Below, piece by piece: positions 1 to 8,848 of a stretch of DNA of 25,064 nt; position 1 is the stretch's first letter, and every line of letters starts with the position of its first letter. Both the position numbers and the translations under genes were made by a program. The stretch covers positions 1-25,064 of the forward strand of contig JAVXAG010000010.1 in the NCBI GenBank assembly GCA_036660615.1, read 5' to 3'. Source of the stretch: JAVXAG01 sp036660615. Its GTDB lineage: Bacteria; Bacillota; Clostridia; Peptostreptococcales; Anaerovoracaceae. Below the pieces are notes generated by a model that was not told where the DNA came from, searched no databases, and was given only the letters and a program-made list of their open reading frames with translations.

Positions 1-451
1 GTTCTAATTCCAAAAGGAATTGTTTTATCTCAACGCCCCCATTATATCCCACAAGTTTACCATTTTCGCCAATTACTCTGTGACATGGAATGATAATAGG
101 TATTGGATTCTTGTTGTTAGCCTGTCCTACTGCTCTGCATCCCTTTGGGGATCCCACTCTCCTTGCAAGCTCCTTATATGAAATCGTTTCTCCGTATGGA
201 ATATTTTTTAACTCCTCCCACACTTTTAACTGGAATTCTGTCCCATGAAGTTGCAATGGAATGTCAAAAGTTTTTCTTTTACCCTGAAGATATTCCATTA
301 TTTCTGAATATGTCTGTCGTATTAGTGCGGTTTCTTCATTGCGGATAGTAACATCATTTATATCTGACAGGGTAACCCTAACGATTTTATTATCTTCTTC
401 TACGATGCTAAGGAGCCCAAGATTTATGTCGTATTTAAATATGGTCTTCAT
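1..451 (-). CDS. ogt: Methylated-DNA--[protein]-cysteine S-methyltransferase (3' end cut by window edge)
   Basis: This protein repairs O6-alkylguanine by irreversibly moving the alkyl group to its own cysteine. I read 150 codons from ATG at 451 to the window edge with no stop. The active-site motif PCHRV is at residues 122-126, with acceptor Cys123 (codon 83-85). It is preceded by the family pattern GxAxxNNxNPI at 105-117 and followed by GYNGG at 135-139. The N-terminal 65 residues fit the short ribonuclease-H-like domain of the family. The length and the final FLLELE suggest only a few residues are missing. The start lies inside the last codons of the upstream SprT-like gene (17-bp overlap), which suggests translational coupling. 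The SprT-like neighbour adds a possible DNA-repair theme, but that link is inference. Confidence 0.93.
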   Translation of the reverse strand, partial: MKTIFKYDINLGLLSIVEEDNKIVRVTLSDINDVTIRNEETALIRQTYSEIMEYLQGKRKTFDIPLQLHGTEFQLKVWEELKNIPYGETISYKELARRVGSPKGCRAVGQANNKNPIPIIIPCHRVIGENGKLVGYNGGVEIKQFLLELE

Positions 452-965
452 ATTCACTTACCTCCAGTGGCCCACCACACTTTATACATCTGTAATTTGA
501 AATATGATCTAACACTTTTGTTTTCCTTTTACGCAACACTGTATTTCCACAGTTCTTACAGGTAATTTTATATTTATAGGTTTCTTTTGATTCTGGCGTG
601 TCCAAATTTAGTTTTGAATAGCTGCTAGTTGTTTTAACACTATAACCTAACAAATAGTTGACACTTTCTGACAGTTTTTTCCATCTGTCGCCATGATTAA
701 GACATCCTTTACAGGTATGTAGAAGTTCATGAATAATTATTTCTTTTATTTCTTTATCCGAACTATTTTCCAATACCGTTGAAATTTCAATATTAAAAAA
801 CTCCCCACCAAATGATTGCTTTTTCTTTATGCAACATCCAAATCTACTTTTTGCCCGATTGTTTGGTACTATTTGATGTATGTTTTTTGAAATAGGGATA
901 TTGATTTTGTTTAGTTCTTCAATACACTCTTTTAGTAAAACAATCAGTCGTTGATTAAAATCCAT
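435..965 (-). CDS. SprT-like zinc metalloprotein
   Basis: This 176-residue protein carries a HELLH zinc-protease motif at residues 79-83, with a possible further ligand at His91 (NHGDRW). A C-terminal zinc ribbon is formed by CxxC at 136-139 and CxxC at 160-163. This layout matches the SprT-like family, which includes the DNA-protein crosslink protease Spartan in eukaryotes and poorly characterised bacterial members. The start is supported by an AAGGAGA-type ribosome binding site 3-4 bases upstream of the ATG at 965. A terminator lies immediately upstream, between this gene and the DUF1294 gene, so it may be reached by read-through or have a promoter I did not find. It overlaps ogt by 17 bp. 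Protease activity is inferred from the motif only. Confidence 0.85.
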   Translation of the reverse strand: MDFNQRLIVLLKECIEELNKINIPISKNIHQIVPNNRAKSRFGCCIKKKQSFGGEFFNIEISTVLENSSDKEIKEIIIHELLHTCKGCLNHGDRWKKLSESVNYLLGYSVKTTSSYSKLNLDTPESKETYKYKITCKNCGNTVLRKRKTKVLDHISNYRCIKCGGPLEVSEYEDHI

Positions 966-976
966 TCTTTCTCCTT

Positions 977-1001
977 AAAAAAAGAATGCCCTAAGGCATT
1001 C
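977..1001 (-). terminator. Intrinsic terminator after the DUF1294 gene
   Basis: On the minus strand, stem GAATGCC / GGCATTC (984-990 with 995-1001) closes a 4-base loop and is followed by seven T residues (977-983). It begins 2 bases after the DUF1294 stop codon and ends just before the ribosome binding site of the SprT-like gene. Confidence 0.85.
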
Positions 1002-1003
1002 AT

Positions 1004-1276
1004 TTAAACAATTTCAAAATAAATTAGTCCATAGACTACAAGTCCATTTAGTATTAGGGCAATTGGTAAGAAAACTTGGAATTTCAGTTTCTTTGTTTTG
1101 TGATGAAATACAAATGCCCCAATGATTTCTCCCACTGCGCCCATTGCAAGGGCATTGAGCAAGAGAGCTTTTTCACTTATCCTACTCTTGTCATGAACCG
1201 CCTTATATTTATCTAATCCCATTATTATAAACGTGATTATATTCCATGTGACTAACAATAATACTAATAGTTTCAT
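1004..1276 (-). CDS. DUF1294 family small membrane protein
   Basis: This protein of about 90 residues has two or three hydrophobic stretches: one at the N-terminus, one around the central GAVGEIIGAFVF, and one at the C-terminus. The family signature is visible as GLDKYKA, then RISEKALLL, then HHKTKKLKF. It is recognisably DUF1294 (YsdA-like). The function of the family is unknown. I place the start at ATG 1276, the fourth codon of the longest frame, because GGGAGA lies about 9 bases upstream of it but directly abuts the alternative ATG at 1285. The binding site begins right after the parB stop codon, so the gene is probably an operon partner of parA-parB. A parS-like sequence (1269-1284) overlaps the start codon. 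Confidence 0.85.
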   Translation of the reverse strand: MKLLVLLLVTWNIITFIIMGLDKYKAVHDKSRISEKALLLNALAMGAVGEIIGAFVFHHKTKKLKFQVFLPIALILNGLVVYGLIYFEIV

Positions 1277-1284
1277 GTGAAACA
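1269..1284. promoter_or_regulatory. parS-like site, 14 of 16 matches
   Basis: The sequence AGTTTCATGTGAAACA differs from the consensus TGTTTCACGTGAAACA at positions 1 and 8 only. It lies between the end of parB and the start of the DUF1294 gene and includes the likely DUF1294 start codon. The central C-to-T change breaks the exact palindrome, so binding could be weaker than at the perfect site at 3065. This call is from sequence match only. Confidence 0.6.
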
Positions 1285-1291
1285 TTCTCCC

Positions 1292-2193
1292 TTATCTTAG
1301 TGATTTCAACAGTTCTATCAATCTCTCTAACTCATCATTGCTGTAATATTCAATCTCAATTTTGCCTTTTTTACCATTTTGATTGATATTTATTTTTGTC
1401 CCGAGAGCTTCTTTTAACTCATATTCAACTCTCTGGGTGTCAGCATTCTTGACTTTCTTTACAGGATGTTTTTTCATAGTTTTTCCGTCAGTGGAAGCCA
1501 ATTTCTCTGTTTCTCTAACGGACAAGCCTTCTTTTATGATTCTTTCACAAATTTGTCTTTGTACTTTACTATCTTCAATATTAATAAGGGCTCTGGCATG
1601 TCCTGCTGTTAGATCTCCATCTGCTAACTTTTCTCTTATTTCTTCTGGTAATTTAAGAAGTCTAAGGGAATTAGTTATATATGGTCTGCTTTTTCCAACG
1701 CTTATAGAAACTTGTTCTTGTGTAAGCCCATATGTTGCAATCATTTGATGCAAACCCTCAGCTTCTTCCACTGCATTAAGGTCTTCTCTTTGCATATTTT
1801 CTATAATTGCAATAAGCATATTTTGCTCATCATCAAACTCTCTAACAATACAAGGTATTTCCTTAAGATCCGCTTTCCTAGCAGCTCTCCATCGCCTTTC
1901 ACCAGCAACAATCTCATAGCCATTTTTTTTCTTTCTTACTACGATTGGCTGAATAATCCCATGGGTTTCTATGGATCTGGCTAGTTCTTCTAACTTTTCT
2001 TCATTAAACCTTTTTCTAGGTTGGTTCTCATTTGGTTTTATTTCGTGGATATTGATGTATACTATCATTTCTCCTGATTTTGTAACAATAGTTTTGATAG
2101 CTTCTTCTTCCACCTGACCTTTGTTAACCGGGGCTTGGTCCGCAAACAATGCGTCAAGTCCCCTTCCAAGGCCTCTATTCTTCGTTGCAGCCA

Positions 2194-2194
<1 letters not shown>
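1292..2194 (-). CDS. parB: Chromosome partitioning protein ParB (Spo0J)
   Basis: This CTP-dependent DNA clamp loads at parS, spreads along the origin region and stimulates ParA. The 300-residue protein starts with RGLGRGLDALF (residues 7-17), the motif that contacts ParA. The CTP-binding motifs GERRWRAA (98-105) and ENMQRED (132-138) follow. The helix-turn-helix spans about 158-180 and the dimerisation domain about 250-300. At the four positions known to separate parS readers from Noc readers (numbered 173, 179, 184, 201 in published work), it has Arg170, Ser176, Lys181 and Gly198. Arg and Gly at the outer positions are ParB-like. Its ATG shares one base with the parA stop (TAATG), so translation is coupled. 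A GGGAGGAAG binding site lies inside parA. Confidence 0.97.
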
Positions 2195-2967
<773 letters not shown>

Positions 2968-3051
2968 AACTCTTCCTCCTACAATTCCCCATTAGTTAGT
3001 TTTTATACTACAATTATATATTATTACCTCATTCTTTACCACCTTTTTTTA

Positions 3052-3093
3052 AAAAAATAATGGATGTTTCACGTGAAACATCCATTATTTTTT
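3052..3093 (-). terminator. 42-bp perfect palindrome acting as a probable (bidirectional) terminator
   Basis: Two 21-base arms, 3052-3072 and 3073-3093, are exact reverse complements. Transcribed from either strand the outer arms give A6...T6, so the hairpin ends in a U-tract in both directions. It contains a perfect parS (3065-3080) and the last codons and stop of the noc-like gene. With no unpaired loop in the duplex sequence, a real RNA hairpin would open a few central bases. Terminator function is inferred from shape and position after a stop codon. Confidence 0.7.
3065..3080. promoter_or_regulatory. parS centromere site (perfect consensus)
   Basis: TGTTTCACGTGAAACA matches the conserved bacterial parS consensus at all 16 positions. 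It lies about 7-9 kb from the probable oriC and directly upstream of parA-parB, as expected for a ParB nucleation site. It overlaps the stop codon of the noc-like gene. Confidence 0.95.
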
Positions 3094-3863
3094 GGAATTA
3101 TTATTTTTACCTCCATATAATCACCTTTGTCGTCTTGGGTGAACTTGGCATTTTTTTCCATTTCGGCAATTTGGGAGAAAGCCTTTCGTAAAGTGTTTAT
3201 ATATATTTTATAACTAATATAATTAATTTTATTTTTCTTTCGAGTTTCCTCTTCTTCCTTTTTTAATACTTCTTCGATTATCTTCTCCGTTTGTTTTACA
3301 TTTAGATTATTATCGATTACTCGTTGTAACACTTTTTTTCTGCTAGACTCCTCCACCAATTTAAGAAGCGCTCTAGCGTGACGTTCTGTCAATTTATTCT
3401 CAGCCAATTGCTCTTGAATATCTTTTGGAAGCGCGAGAATTCTTATTTTGTTTGATATGGTAGACTGCTGTTTTCCAACCTTTCTAGCTACTTCACCTTG
3501 AGTTAATCCATAATCGTCTATTAACTGTTTGTAGGCATAGGCCTCTTCTATGTAATTTAGATTTTCCCGTTGAACATTCTCAATTAATGAAATAAGAGCG
3601 GAGTCCTTGTCATCGGTTTCCTTTATCATCGCCGGTATTTTGGTTAGTCCCGCCAATCTTGCGGCTCTCAGTCTTCTTTCTCCCGCTATTAACAAATATA
3701 GGCCATACTTGTCTTTTTTGACTATGACCGGTTGAAGAACACCAAATTCAGCGATTGAATTTTTTAATTCATTTAGTTCTTCTTCCTTAAATATTTTTCT
3801 TGGTTGATTTGGATTTACGCATATCAAATCCATTGATATTTCAACGTTTTTCTTCTGTATCAT
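3069..3863 (-). CDS. noc: Second ParB-family protein, Noc-like (nucleoid occlusion protein candidate)
   Basis: The gene sits between rsmG and parA, the place of noc in Bacillus-type origins. The 264-residue protein has CTP-binding motifs GERRLRAA (61-68) and ENVQREN (95-101), a helix-turn-helix around 121-143 and a coiled, charged C-terminus. At the four specificity positions it has Gln133, Lys139, Ala144 and Arg161. Gln, Lys and Arg match Noc, which reads NBS rather than parS; Ala at the third position does not. The N-terminus (MIQKKNVEIS) lacks an obvious membrane-targeting amphipathic helix of the kind found in Bacillus Noc, and lacks the GLGRGL ParA-contact motif. A parS site encodes its last residues (GCFT) and stop. 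It may be a true Noc or a diverged Spo0J paralogue; Noc is the better fit. Confidence 0.75.
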   Translation of the reverse strand: MIQKKNVEISMDLICVNPNQPRKIFKEEELNELKNSIAEFGVLQPVIVKKDKYGLYLLIAGERRLRAARLAGLTKIPAMIKETDDKDSALISLIENVQRENLNYIEEAYAYKQLIDDYGLTQGEVARKVGKQQSTISNKIRILALPKDIQEQLAENKLTERHARALLKLVEESSRKKVLQRVIDNNLNVKQTEKIIEEVLKKEEEETRKKNKINYISYKIYINTLRKAFSQIAEMEKNAKFTQDDKGDYMEVKIIIPKNNGCFT

Positions 3864-3942
3864 TTTATCCCCCTAACGAACCCAAACTATATTCCCTAGG
3901 ACAATAATAACACTAAATAGTCACTATAAGACAATCTTTAGC

Positions 3943-3978
3943 AAACAAAAAACCCCATATTTTATCATTTTATGGGGT
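3943..3978 (-). terminator. Intrinsic terminator overlapping the rsmG stop codon
   Basis: On the minus strand, stem ACCCCATA / TATGGGGT (3971-3978 with 3952-3959), with an 11-base loop, is followed by a T-rich tract (3943-3951). The 5' arm encodes part of the last RsmG codons and the stop codon lies in the loop. Confidence 0.75.
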
Positions 3979-4675
3979 CTTTCGTAGGAGTTCCCGCTTT
4001 TCTCGGAAATTTCGCAGGAGTTTCCTTTATTTTTTTAATAAATAATATTCTGTGATCAACCAAAAAGTTATCGAGTTTTACCTTTTCAATCTTTACTATC
4101 TCACCACCCAGAACTTTTATAGCTTTACTAGCACTTTGAATTTCATTATCGCTGTCCGGCCCCTTATAGGCCAGCATGTACCCTCCCAACTTTATAAACG
4201 GAAGGCAATATTCCGATAACACCGTTAAGTTTGCCACTGCTCTAACTACGCACATATCAAACTGCTCTCTGTATTCTTTCTTCATCGCTACTTCTTCAGC
4301 TCTGCCATGCAAAACCTTGACATTAGCAATACCAACCTTTTGGCAGATTTCATCGACAATTTTTATCTTCTTATTCAACGAATCCATAAGTAAGAATTCC
4401 TTGTCTGAGCTAAGTAATGCTAGAGGAACACCTGGAAAACCAGCGCCTGTTCCAACATCAATAATTTTCTTTGCGTCTTTGTACTCATCGAATTGGACAC
4501 ACGAAATCGAGTCGATGTAATGCTTTTTTACAAACTCAACTCTGTCCGTAATTGCCGTAAGATTAACTTTCTCATTCCACTCCAAAACTTCTTCCATGTA
4601 TTGGTTGAATTTTTCTATAGTTTCTTCTTCATAATTGATATTAAGCTGATTTAACGCACTTCGTAATTCATTCAT
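3965..4675 (-). CDS. rsmG: 16S rRNA (guanine-N7) methyltransferase RsmG
   Basis: The enzyme methylates N7 of the guanine in the 530 loop of 16S rRNA (G527 in E. coli) using S-adenosylmethionine. The 236-residue protein shows the family NLTAIT at 38-43, the SAM-binding motif DVGTGAGFPG at 73-82 and VVRAVA at 143-148. The C-terminal tail FPRKAGTPTKDPIK is also typical of Firmicute RsmG. The ATG at 4675 follows the mnmG stop with no base between (TAAATG), so the two are likely translationally coupled. A terminator overlaps its 3' end and ends the mnmE-mnmG-rsmG unit before the noc-like gene. Confidence 0.97.
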   Translation of the reverse strand: MNELRSALNQLNINYEEETIEKFNQYMEEVLEWNEKVNLTAITDRVEFVKKHYIDSISCVQFDEYKDAKKIIDVGTGAGFPGVPLALLSSDKEFLLMDSLNKKIKIVDEICQKVGIANVKVLHGRAEEVAMKKEYREQFDMCVVRAVANLTVLSEYCLPFIKLGGYMLAYKGPDSDNEIQSASKAIKVLGGEIVKIEKVKLDNFLVDHRILFIKKIKETPAKFPRKAGTPTKDPIK

Positions 4676-6559
4676 TTATTTATTCTTTCTCTTCTGCTTT
4701 TCCAGATAGACTAACAAAACATTTATATCCGCAGGTGAAACTCCAGATATTCTCGATGCTTGTCCAACTGAATTTGGCTGCAATTGATTTAACTTTTGTA
4801 TAGCTTCTATTCTTAGACCTTCAACATCAGAATAATTAAAGTCCTGATCCAACTGTCGTTTTTCAAGTTTTTTAAACTTTTCAATTTGTTGTAATTGTTT
4901 TGTAATATATCCCTGATATTTTATTTGTACTTCCAATTGATTTATTTCATGGGCAGAAAGTTTTTTTCTCTCGTCATCAATCTCAGCTAAAATTTCATAA
5001 GTCATTTCTGGACGTTTCAAAAGTTCAGCCATTGAAATTTTATTTTGCAAAGGTGTACTATTGTACCTAATTAAAAAATCATTAATTTCTTTAGGCATCA
5101 AAACTTTTTCTTTCATTCTCTGCAATTCTTTTAGAACATTTTCCTTTTTCTGTAAATAGCGCTGATACCTCTCCTCAGAAGCCAATCCGACCATATAAGA
5201 TTTCTCCGTTAAGCGCAAGTCTGCGTTGTCTTGCCTTAAAACCAGCCTATATTCCGCTCTGCTGGTCATTATTCTGTAAGGTTCATTAGTACCTTTTGTC
5301 ACCAAATCGTCGATTAGAACGCCAATATAAGCCTCACTTCTGTCGAGTATAAGGGAATTTTTACCAGAAATTTTCAGTACCGCATTTATTCCTGCCATCA
5401 ATCCTTGCGCCGCGGCTTCTTCGTATCCGGAGCTTCCATTAAACTGTCCCGCGCAAAAAAGATTTTCAATCTGTCTACTTTCTAAACTTGTTTTTAGATC
5501 TTGCGGATTTATGCAATCATATTCGATGGCATATGCCGGTCTTGTAATTCTAATATTTTCCAGTCCACTTATGGTTTTATAAAAAGCAAGTTGAACATCT
5601 TCCGGCAAACTAGAACTCATTCCTTGGATATACATTTCATTTGTGTCGATACCTTCAGGTTCAATAAATAGTTGATGTCTTTCTTTATCTGCAAATCTAT
5701 TAATCTTATCTTCAATAGAAGGGCAATATCTCGGTCCGACTCCCTCAATCTGTCCTCCAAATAATGCTGACCTGTGGAAATTTGCTCTAATGACTTTGTG
5801 AGTAGTTTCATTTGTATATGTCAACCAACAAGGTACCTGATCTTTTTCTAACTCATCGTTCATAAAAGAAAAAGGAACTATTTTTTCGTCTCCACCCTGC
5901 TCTATCATCTTGGAATAGTCCAAACTTTGAGCTAATGCCCTAGCAGGAGTTCCCGTCTTAAATCTTCTCAATTTCAAGCCATGTTTTTTTAGGTTGTCTG
6001 CAAGTTCCACTGATGGGGCTAGTCCGTTAGGCCCACTTTGGAATGCACTGTCACCTATAAAAATTTTTCCCCTCAAAAAAGTACCAGTAGCAATAATTAC
6101 AGCTTTTGCCTTGTAACAAGCATGAGTCATAGTAATTACACCACAAACTTTTCCTTCTTCTACAATCAAATCAACAATTTCACCTTGCTTCATATCAAGG
6201 TTCTCTTGATTTTCAATAGTCTTTTTCATTTCAACATGGTATTGATGCTTGTCTGCTTGTGCCCTAAGCGAATGAACTGCCGGACCTTTTGCAGTATTTA
6301 ACATCTTGCTCTGGATAAAAGATTTATCAATATTTTTTCCCATTTCTCCGCCCAAAGCATCTATTTCTCTTACCAAATGGCCTTTTCCCGTACCACCAAT
6401 CGAGGGATTGCAAGGCAACATTGCAATTGCTTCCAAATTTATTGAAAACATTGCCGTAGTTTTCCCCATTCTCGCCGCAGCAAGAGCAGCTTCACAACCA
6501 GCGTGTCCAGCCCCTACAACAATACAATCATATTCGCCCATAAATATTTTTTCCATCAT
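4676..6559 (-). CDS. mnmG: tRNA uridine-5-carboxymethylaminomethyl modification enzyme MnmG (GidA)
   Basis: With MnmE, this FAD protein makes the 5-carboxymethylaminomethyl group on wobble uridine 34 of certain tRNAs. The 627-residue length is normal. The FAD-binding motif GAGHAGCEAA is at residues 16-25. The conserved cysteines are present: Cys50 in LPCNPSIGG and Cys279 in GPRYCPSIEDK. The late FAD signature reads GQFNGSSGYEEAAAQGL at 371-387; the usual form is GQINGTTGYEEAAAQGL, a mild variation. The ATG at 6559 has a GGAAGG binding site and begins 10 bases after the mnmE stop. A second ATG directly follows the first, so the start could be one codon later. Confidence 0.98.
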   Translation of the reverse strand: MMEKIFMGEYDCIVVGAGHAGCEAALAAARMGKTTAMFSINLEAIAMLPCNPSIGGTGKGHLVREIDALGGEMGKNIDKSFIQSKMLNTAKGPAVHSLRAQADKHQYHVEMKKTIENQENLDMKQGEIVDLIVEEGKVCGVITMTHACYKAKAVIIATGTFLRGKIFIGDSAFQSGPNGLAPSVELADNLKKHGLKLRRFKTGTPARALAQSLDYSKMIEQGGDEKIVPFSFMNDELEKDQVPCWLTYTNETTHKVIRANFHRSALFGGQIEGVGPRYCPSIEDKINRFADKERHQLFIEPEGIDTNEMYIQGMSSSLPEDVQLAFYKTISGLENIRITRPAYAIEYDCINPQDLKTSLESRQIENLFCAGQFNGSSGYEEAAAQGLMAGINAVLKISGKNSLILDRSEAYIGVLIDDLVTKGTNEPYRIMTSRAEYRLVLRQDNADLRLTEKSYMVGLASEERYQRYLQKKENVLKELQRMKEKVLMPKEINDFLIRYNSTPLQNKISMAELLKRPEMTYEILAEIDDERKKLSAHEINQLEVQIKYQGYITKQLQQIEKFKKLEKRQLDQDFNYSDVEGLRIEAIQKLNQLQPNSVGQASRISGVSPADINVLLVYLEKQKRKNK

Positions 6560-6569
6560 TATGCCTTCC

Positions 6570-7940
6570 TTATTTACCTAAACAAAACCTTGAAAACACT
6601 TCATTAATAATATCTTCCTGTACGGTTTCGCCAATAATTTCACCTAATAGTTCATATGCCCTATTTACATCTATTTCCACAAATTCCAAGGCTTCGCCTT
6701 TTTCCGTCATTTCAATTGCATCAAATAATGATTCGTTAGACAACTGCAACAAATTCTTATGTCTTACGTTTGTCACAAGCATGCTCTCACTTTGTTTTAC
6801 TTTTCCACCATAAACAAGATTTTCAATGGCTTCCTTGATTTGATCAACGCCAGTGTCTTCTTCTATTGAAGTTTCAATAATTTTAGCATTTGGCATTATT
6901 TCTGCTAATTTTTTTACATCAATATTGCATTCAAGGTCAATCTTGTTTACAGCCAAAATAATAGGTCTATTACCTAAATGTTCAATAATTATTTGGTCTT
7001 CTTTGTCTATGCCTTTGTTACTGTCGACCATAAAAATCACTAAATCGGCATTATTAAATGATTCCTTACTTTTTTCAATTCCTATTTTTTCAATTACATC
7101 ATCAGTTTCTCTTATGCCCGCAGTGTCAGTCAGTTTAACTGGTATTCCTCTAATACTAAGATTTTCTTCGATTGTATCTCTAGTAGTACCTGGGATTTCC
7201 GTTACAATTGCGCGGGTTTCATTTAGCAAACTGTTCATCAATGACGATTTGCCAACGTTTGGTTTACCTATAATAGAAATTTTAAAACCATCTTTAATTA
7301 TTCTACCGGTATCGGCAGTTTTAAGCAACTCCTCAATATTCCCCTTTGTTTTATTCAAGGAACTAAGTAAATTTTCATAAGTCAACTGTTCAATATCCTC
7401 ATCTGGATAATCTATGTTTACAGTAATATTAACTAAAATATCAACTATTTCTTTTCGTATATTCATTATTTTCTTTGAAAGTTTCCCTTCAAGTTGGCTA
7501 AGTGCCACGTCAAAAGATTTATCTGATTTTGCCTTTATCAAATCAATAACCGCTTCAGCTTGTGATAAATCAAGCCTTCCGTTTAAAAATGCTCTTTTAG
7601 TAAATTCCCCTGGCTCAGCCAATCTGGCACCATTTTGTATTACTATTTCCAGTGTTTTTTGCAAAGATATAATACTTCCATGACAATTTATTTCAACAAT
7701 ATCTTCCGTCGTATACGTTTTGGGTGCTTTCATATAAACACAAAGCACTTCATCAATTATTTTCTTAGATGAAGGTTCTACAATATTTCCATATATCATT
7801 TTTCTGCTTACAATTTCTTTTTTCGTTGCCGGAACAAAAATCTTATTTAAAACATCCAAAGCGTTTTGACCACTTATTCTAATTATTCCTATTCCACCTT
7901 CTCCATAAGCAGTGGCAACCGCAGCTATTGTATCTTCCAT
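6570..7940 (-). CDS. mnmE: tRNA modification GTPase MnmE (TrmE)
   Basis: This is the GTPase partner of MnmG in wobble-uridine modification. The 456-residue protein has an N-terminal formyl-folate-binding domain (residues 1 to about 118), a helical domain and an inserted G domain. G-domain motifs are GKPNVGKSS (225-233), GTTRDT (251-256), DTAG (272-275) and NKID (332-335). The C-terminus is CLGK, with catalytic Cys453 of the family C(I/L/V)GK motif. The start fits the family N-terminus MEDTIAAVAT. A terminator lies between jag and this gene, so transcription may restart or read through here. Confidence 0.98.
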   Translation of the reverse strand: MEDTIAAVATAYGEGGIGIIRISGQNALDVLNKIFVPATKKEIVSRKMIYGNIVEPSSKKIIDEVLCVYMKAPKTYTTEDIVEINCHGSIISLQKTLEIVIQNGARLAEPGEFTKRAFLNGRLDLSQAEAVIDLIKAKSDKSFDVALSQLEGKLSKKIMNIRKEIVDILVNITVNIDYPDEDIEQLTYENLLSSLNKTKGNIEELLKTADTGRIIKDGFKISIIGKPNVGKSSLMNSLLNETRAIVTEIPGTTRDTIEENLSIRGIPVKLTDTAGIRETDDVIEKIGIEKSKESFNNADLVIFMVDSNKGIDKEDQIIIEHLGNRPIILAVNKIDLECNIDVKKLAEIMPNAKIIETSIEEDTGVDQIKEAIENLVYGGKVKQSESMLVTNVRHKNLLQLSNESLFDAIEMTEKGEALEFVEIDVNRAYELLGEIIGETVQEDIINEVFSRFCLGK

Positions 7941-7964
7941 ATTTTACCCCATAGTTTATTCTAG

Positions 7965-7991
7965 AAAAATAGCCCGCATCAAAATACGGGC
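7965..7991 (-). terminator. Intrinsic terminator between jag and mnmE
   Basis: On the minus strand the stem GCCCGTA / TGCGGGC (7985-7991 with 7972-7978, one G-T pair) closes a 6-base loop. It is followed by TA and five T residues (7965-7969). It lies about 10 bases after the jag stop codon. Confidence 0.7.
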
Positions 7992-8001
7992 CATAAATTA
8001 A

Positions 8002-8817
8002 TTATTTTAATTCAATTATAACCCTTCTGTATGGATCTTGGCCTTCACTTCTCGTACTGACCTTTGGGTTATTTTGAAGTGTGGCATGAATTACCTTTCT
8101 TTCGTAAGGATTCATCGGTTCTAGTCTTACGCTCTTTCCGCTTTTTTCAACCTTATCAGCCAATCTCTCAGCAAGTTTCTCTAGCGTAATTTCACGTTTT
8201 GATCTATAATTTTCAGCATCAACAACTACTCTAACATAGTTTTCGTTTCCTTTGTTTACAACAAGGCTTGTCAAATACTGAATAGCATCAAGAGTTTGGC
8301 CTCTCTTGCCAATAATTGTTCCTGAATCTTTTCCTTGAATATCTACATACACATTCTCGTCGTTTTCTTTTGCAGAGATGTCAAGGGTAAGTCCCATTTT
8401 ACCTGTCACTTCCTTCAAGAAAGAAATGGCCGCGTGGTCTTCACATGGCGATAAATCACCAACTGGTCTGTCCACAAAAACTCTTTTAACGGGTTCAGGC
8501 TTCTTCTCAAATTTTTTCTCTTGAACTGGTAAAACTACTTTTTCTTGTTCAACCACTTCAGTAGTTTCCTTTATGATTTCAACCTTTTTTTCAGGTTTAG
8601 CAACCTGAACTTCTACCGTCTTTTTAATAGGCTCCTTTACTGGAGTTTTTTTCTTTTCAACTCTTACCAAAGCAAGCTTTGAACCTATACCGAAAAATCC
8701 TCTAGATGGTTCCTCCAAAACAGTAACATCTACTTCTTCTATATTAAGTCTTAGATCCGACAACGCTAAATTAACAGCAGTGTCTACATCTGTTCCCCAT
8801 TTCTCCGAAAAATCCAT
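8002..8817 (-). CDS. jag: Jag / KhpB RNA-binding protein (SpoIIIJ-associated)
   Basis: This is an RNA-binding protein of the KhpB/Jag family, linked in other Firmicutes to cell-wall synthesis and division. Residue numbers below refer to the longer frame starting at GTG 8838 (278 residues). A Jag_N domain spans about 8-58 (with GFFGIGSK). A linker rich in Lys, Glu, Val and Pro follows (about 60-125). The KH domain has its GxxG loop in IIGKRG (175-180). The R3H domain carries RKVIH (247-251), the RxxxH signature. I prefer ATG 8817 (271 residues) because GGAGG lies 11 bases upstream of it, while GTG 8838 has no clear binding site. It directly follows yidC, the usual arrangement. Confidence 0.95.
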   Translation of the reverse strand: MDFSEKWGTDVDTAVNLALSDLRLNIEEVDVTVLEEPSRGFFGIGSKLALVRVEKKKTPVKEPIKKTVEVQVAKPEKKVEIIKETTEVVEQEKVVLPVQEKKFEKKPEPVKRVFVDRPVGDLSPCEDHAAISFLKEVTGKMGLTLDISAKENDENVYVDIQGKDSGTIIGKRGQTLDAIQYLTSLVVNKGNENYVRVVVDAENYRSKREITLEKLAERLADKVEKSGKSVRLEPMNPYERKVIHATLQNNPKVSTRSEGQDPYRRVIIELK

Positions 8818-8848
8818 ATTAATTTTTTCCTCCAACACTCTTAGATTA

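Noticed and set aside
3013..3018. TATAAT on the minus strand as a parA promoter
   Set aside because: No acceptable -35 hexamer at 16-18 bases; kept only as a remark under parA.
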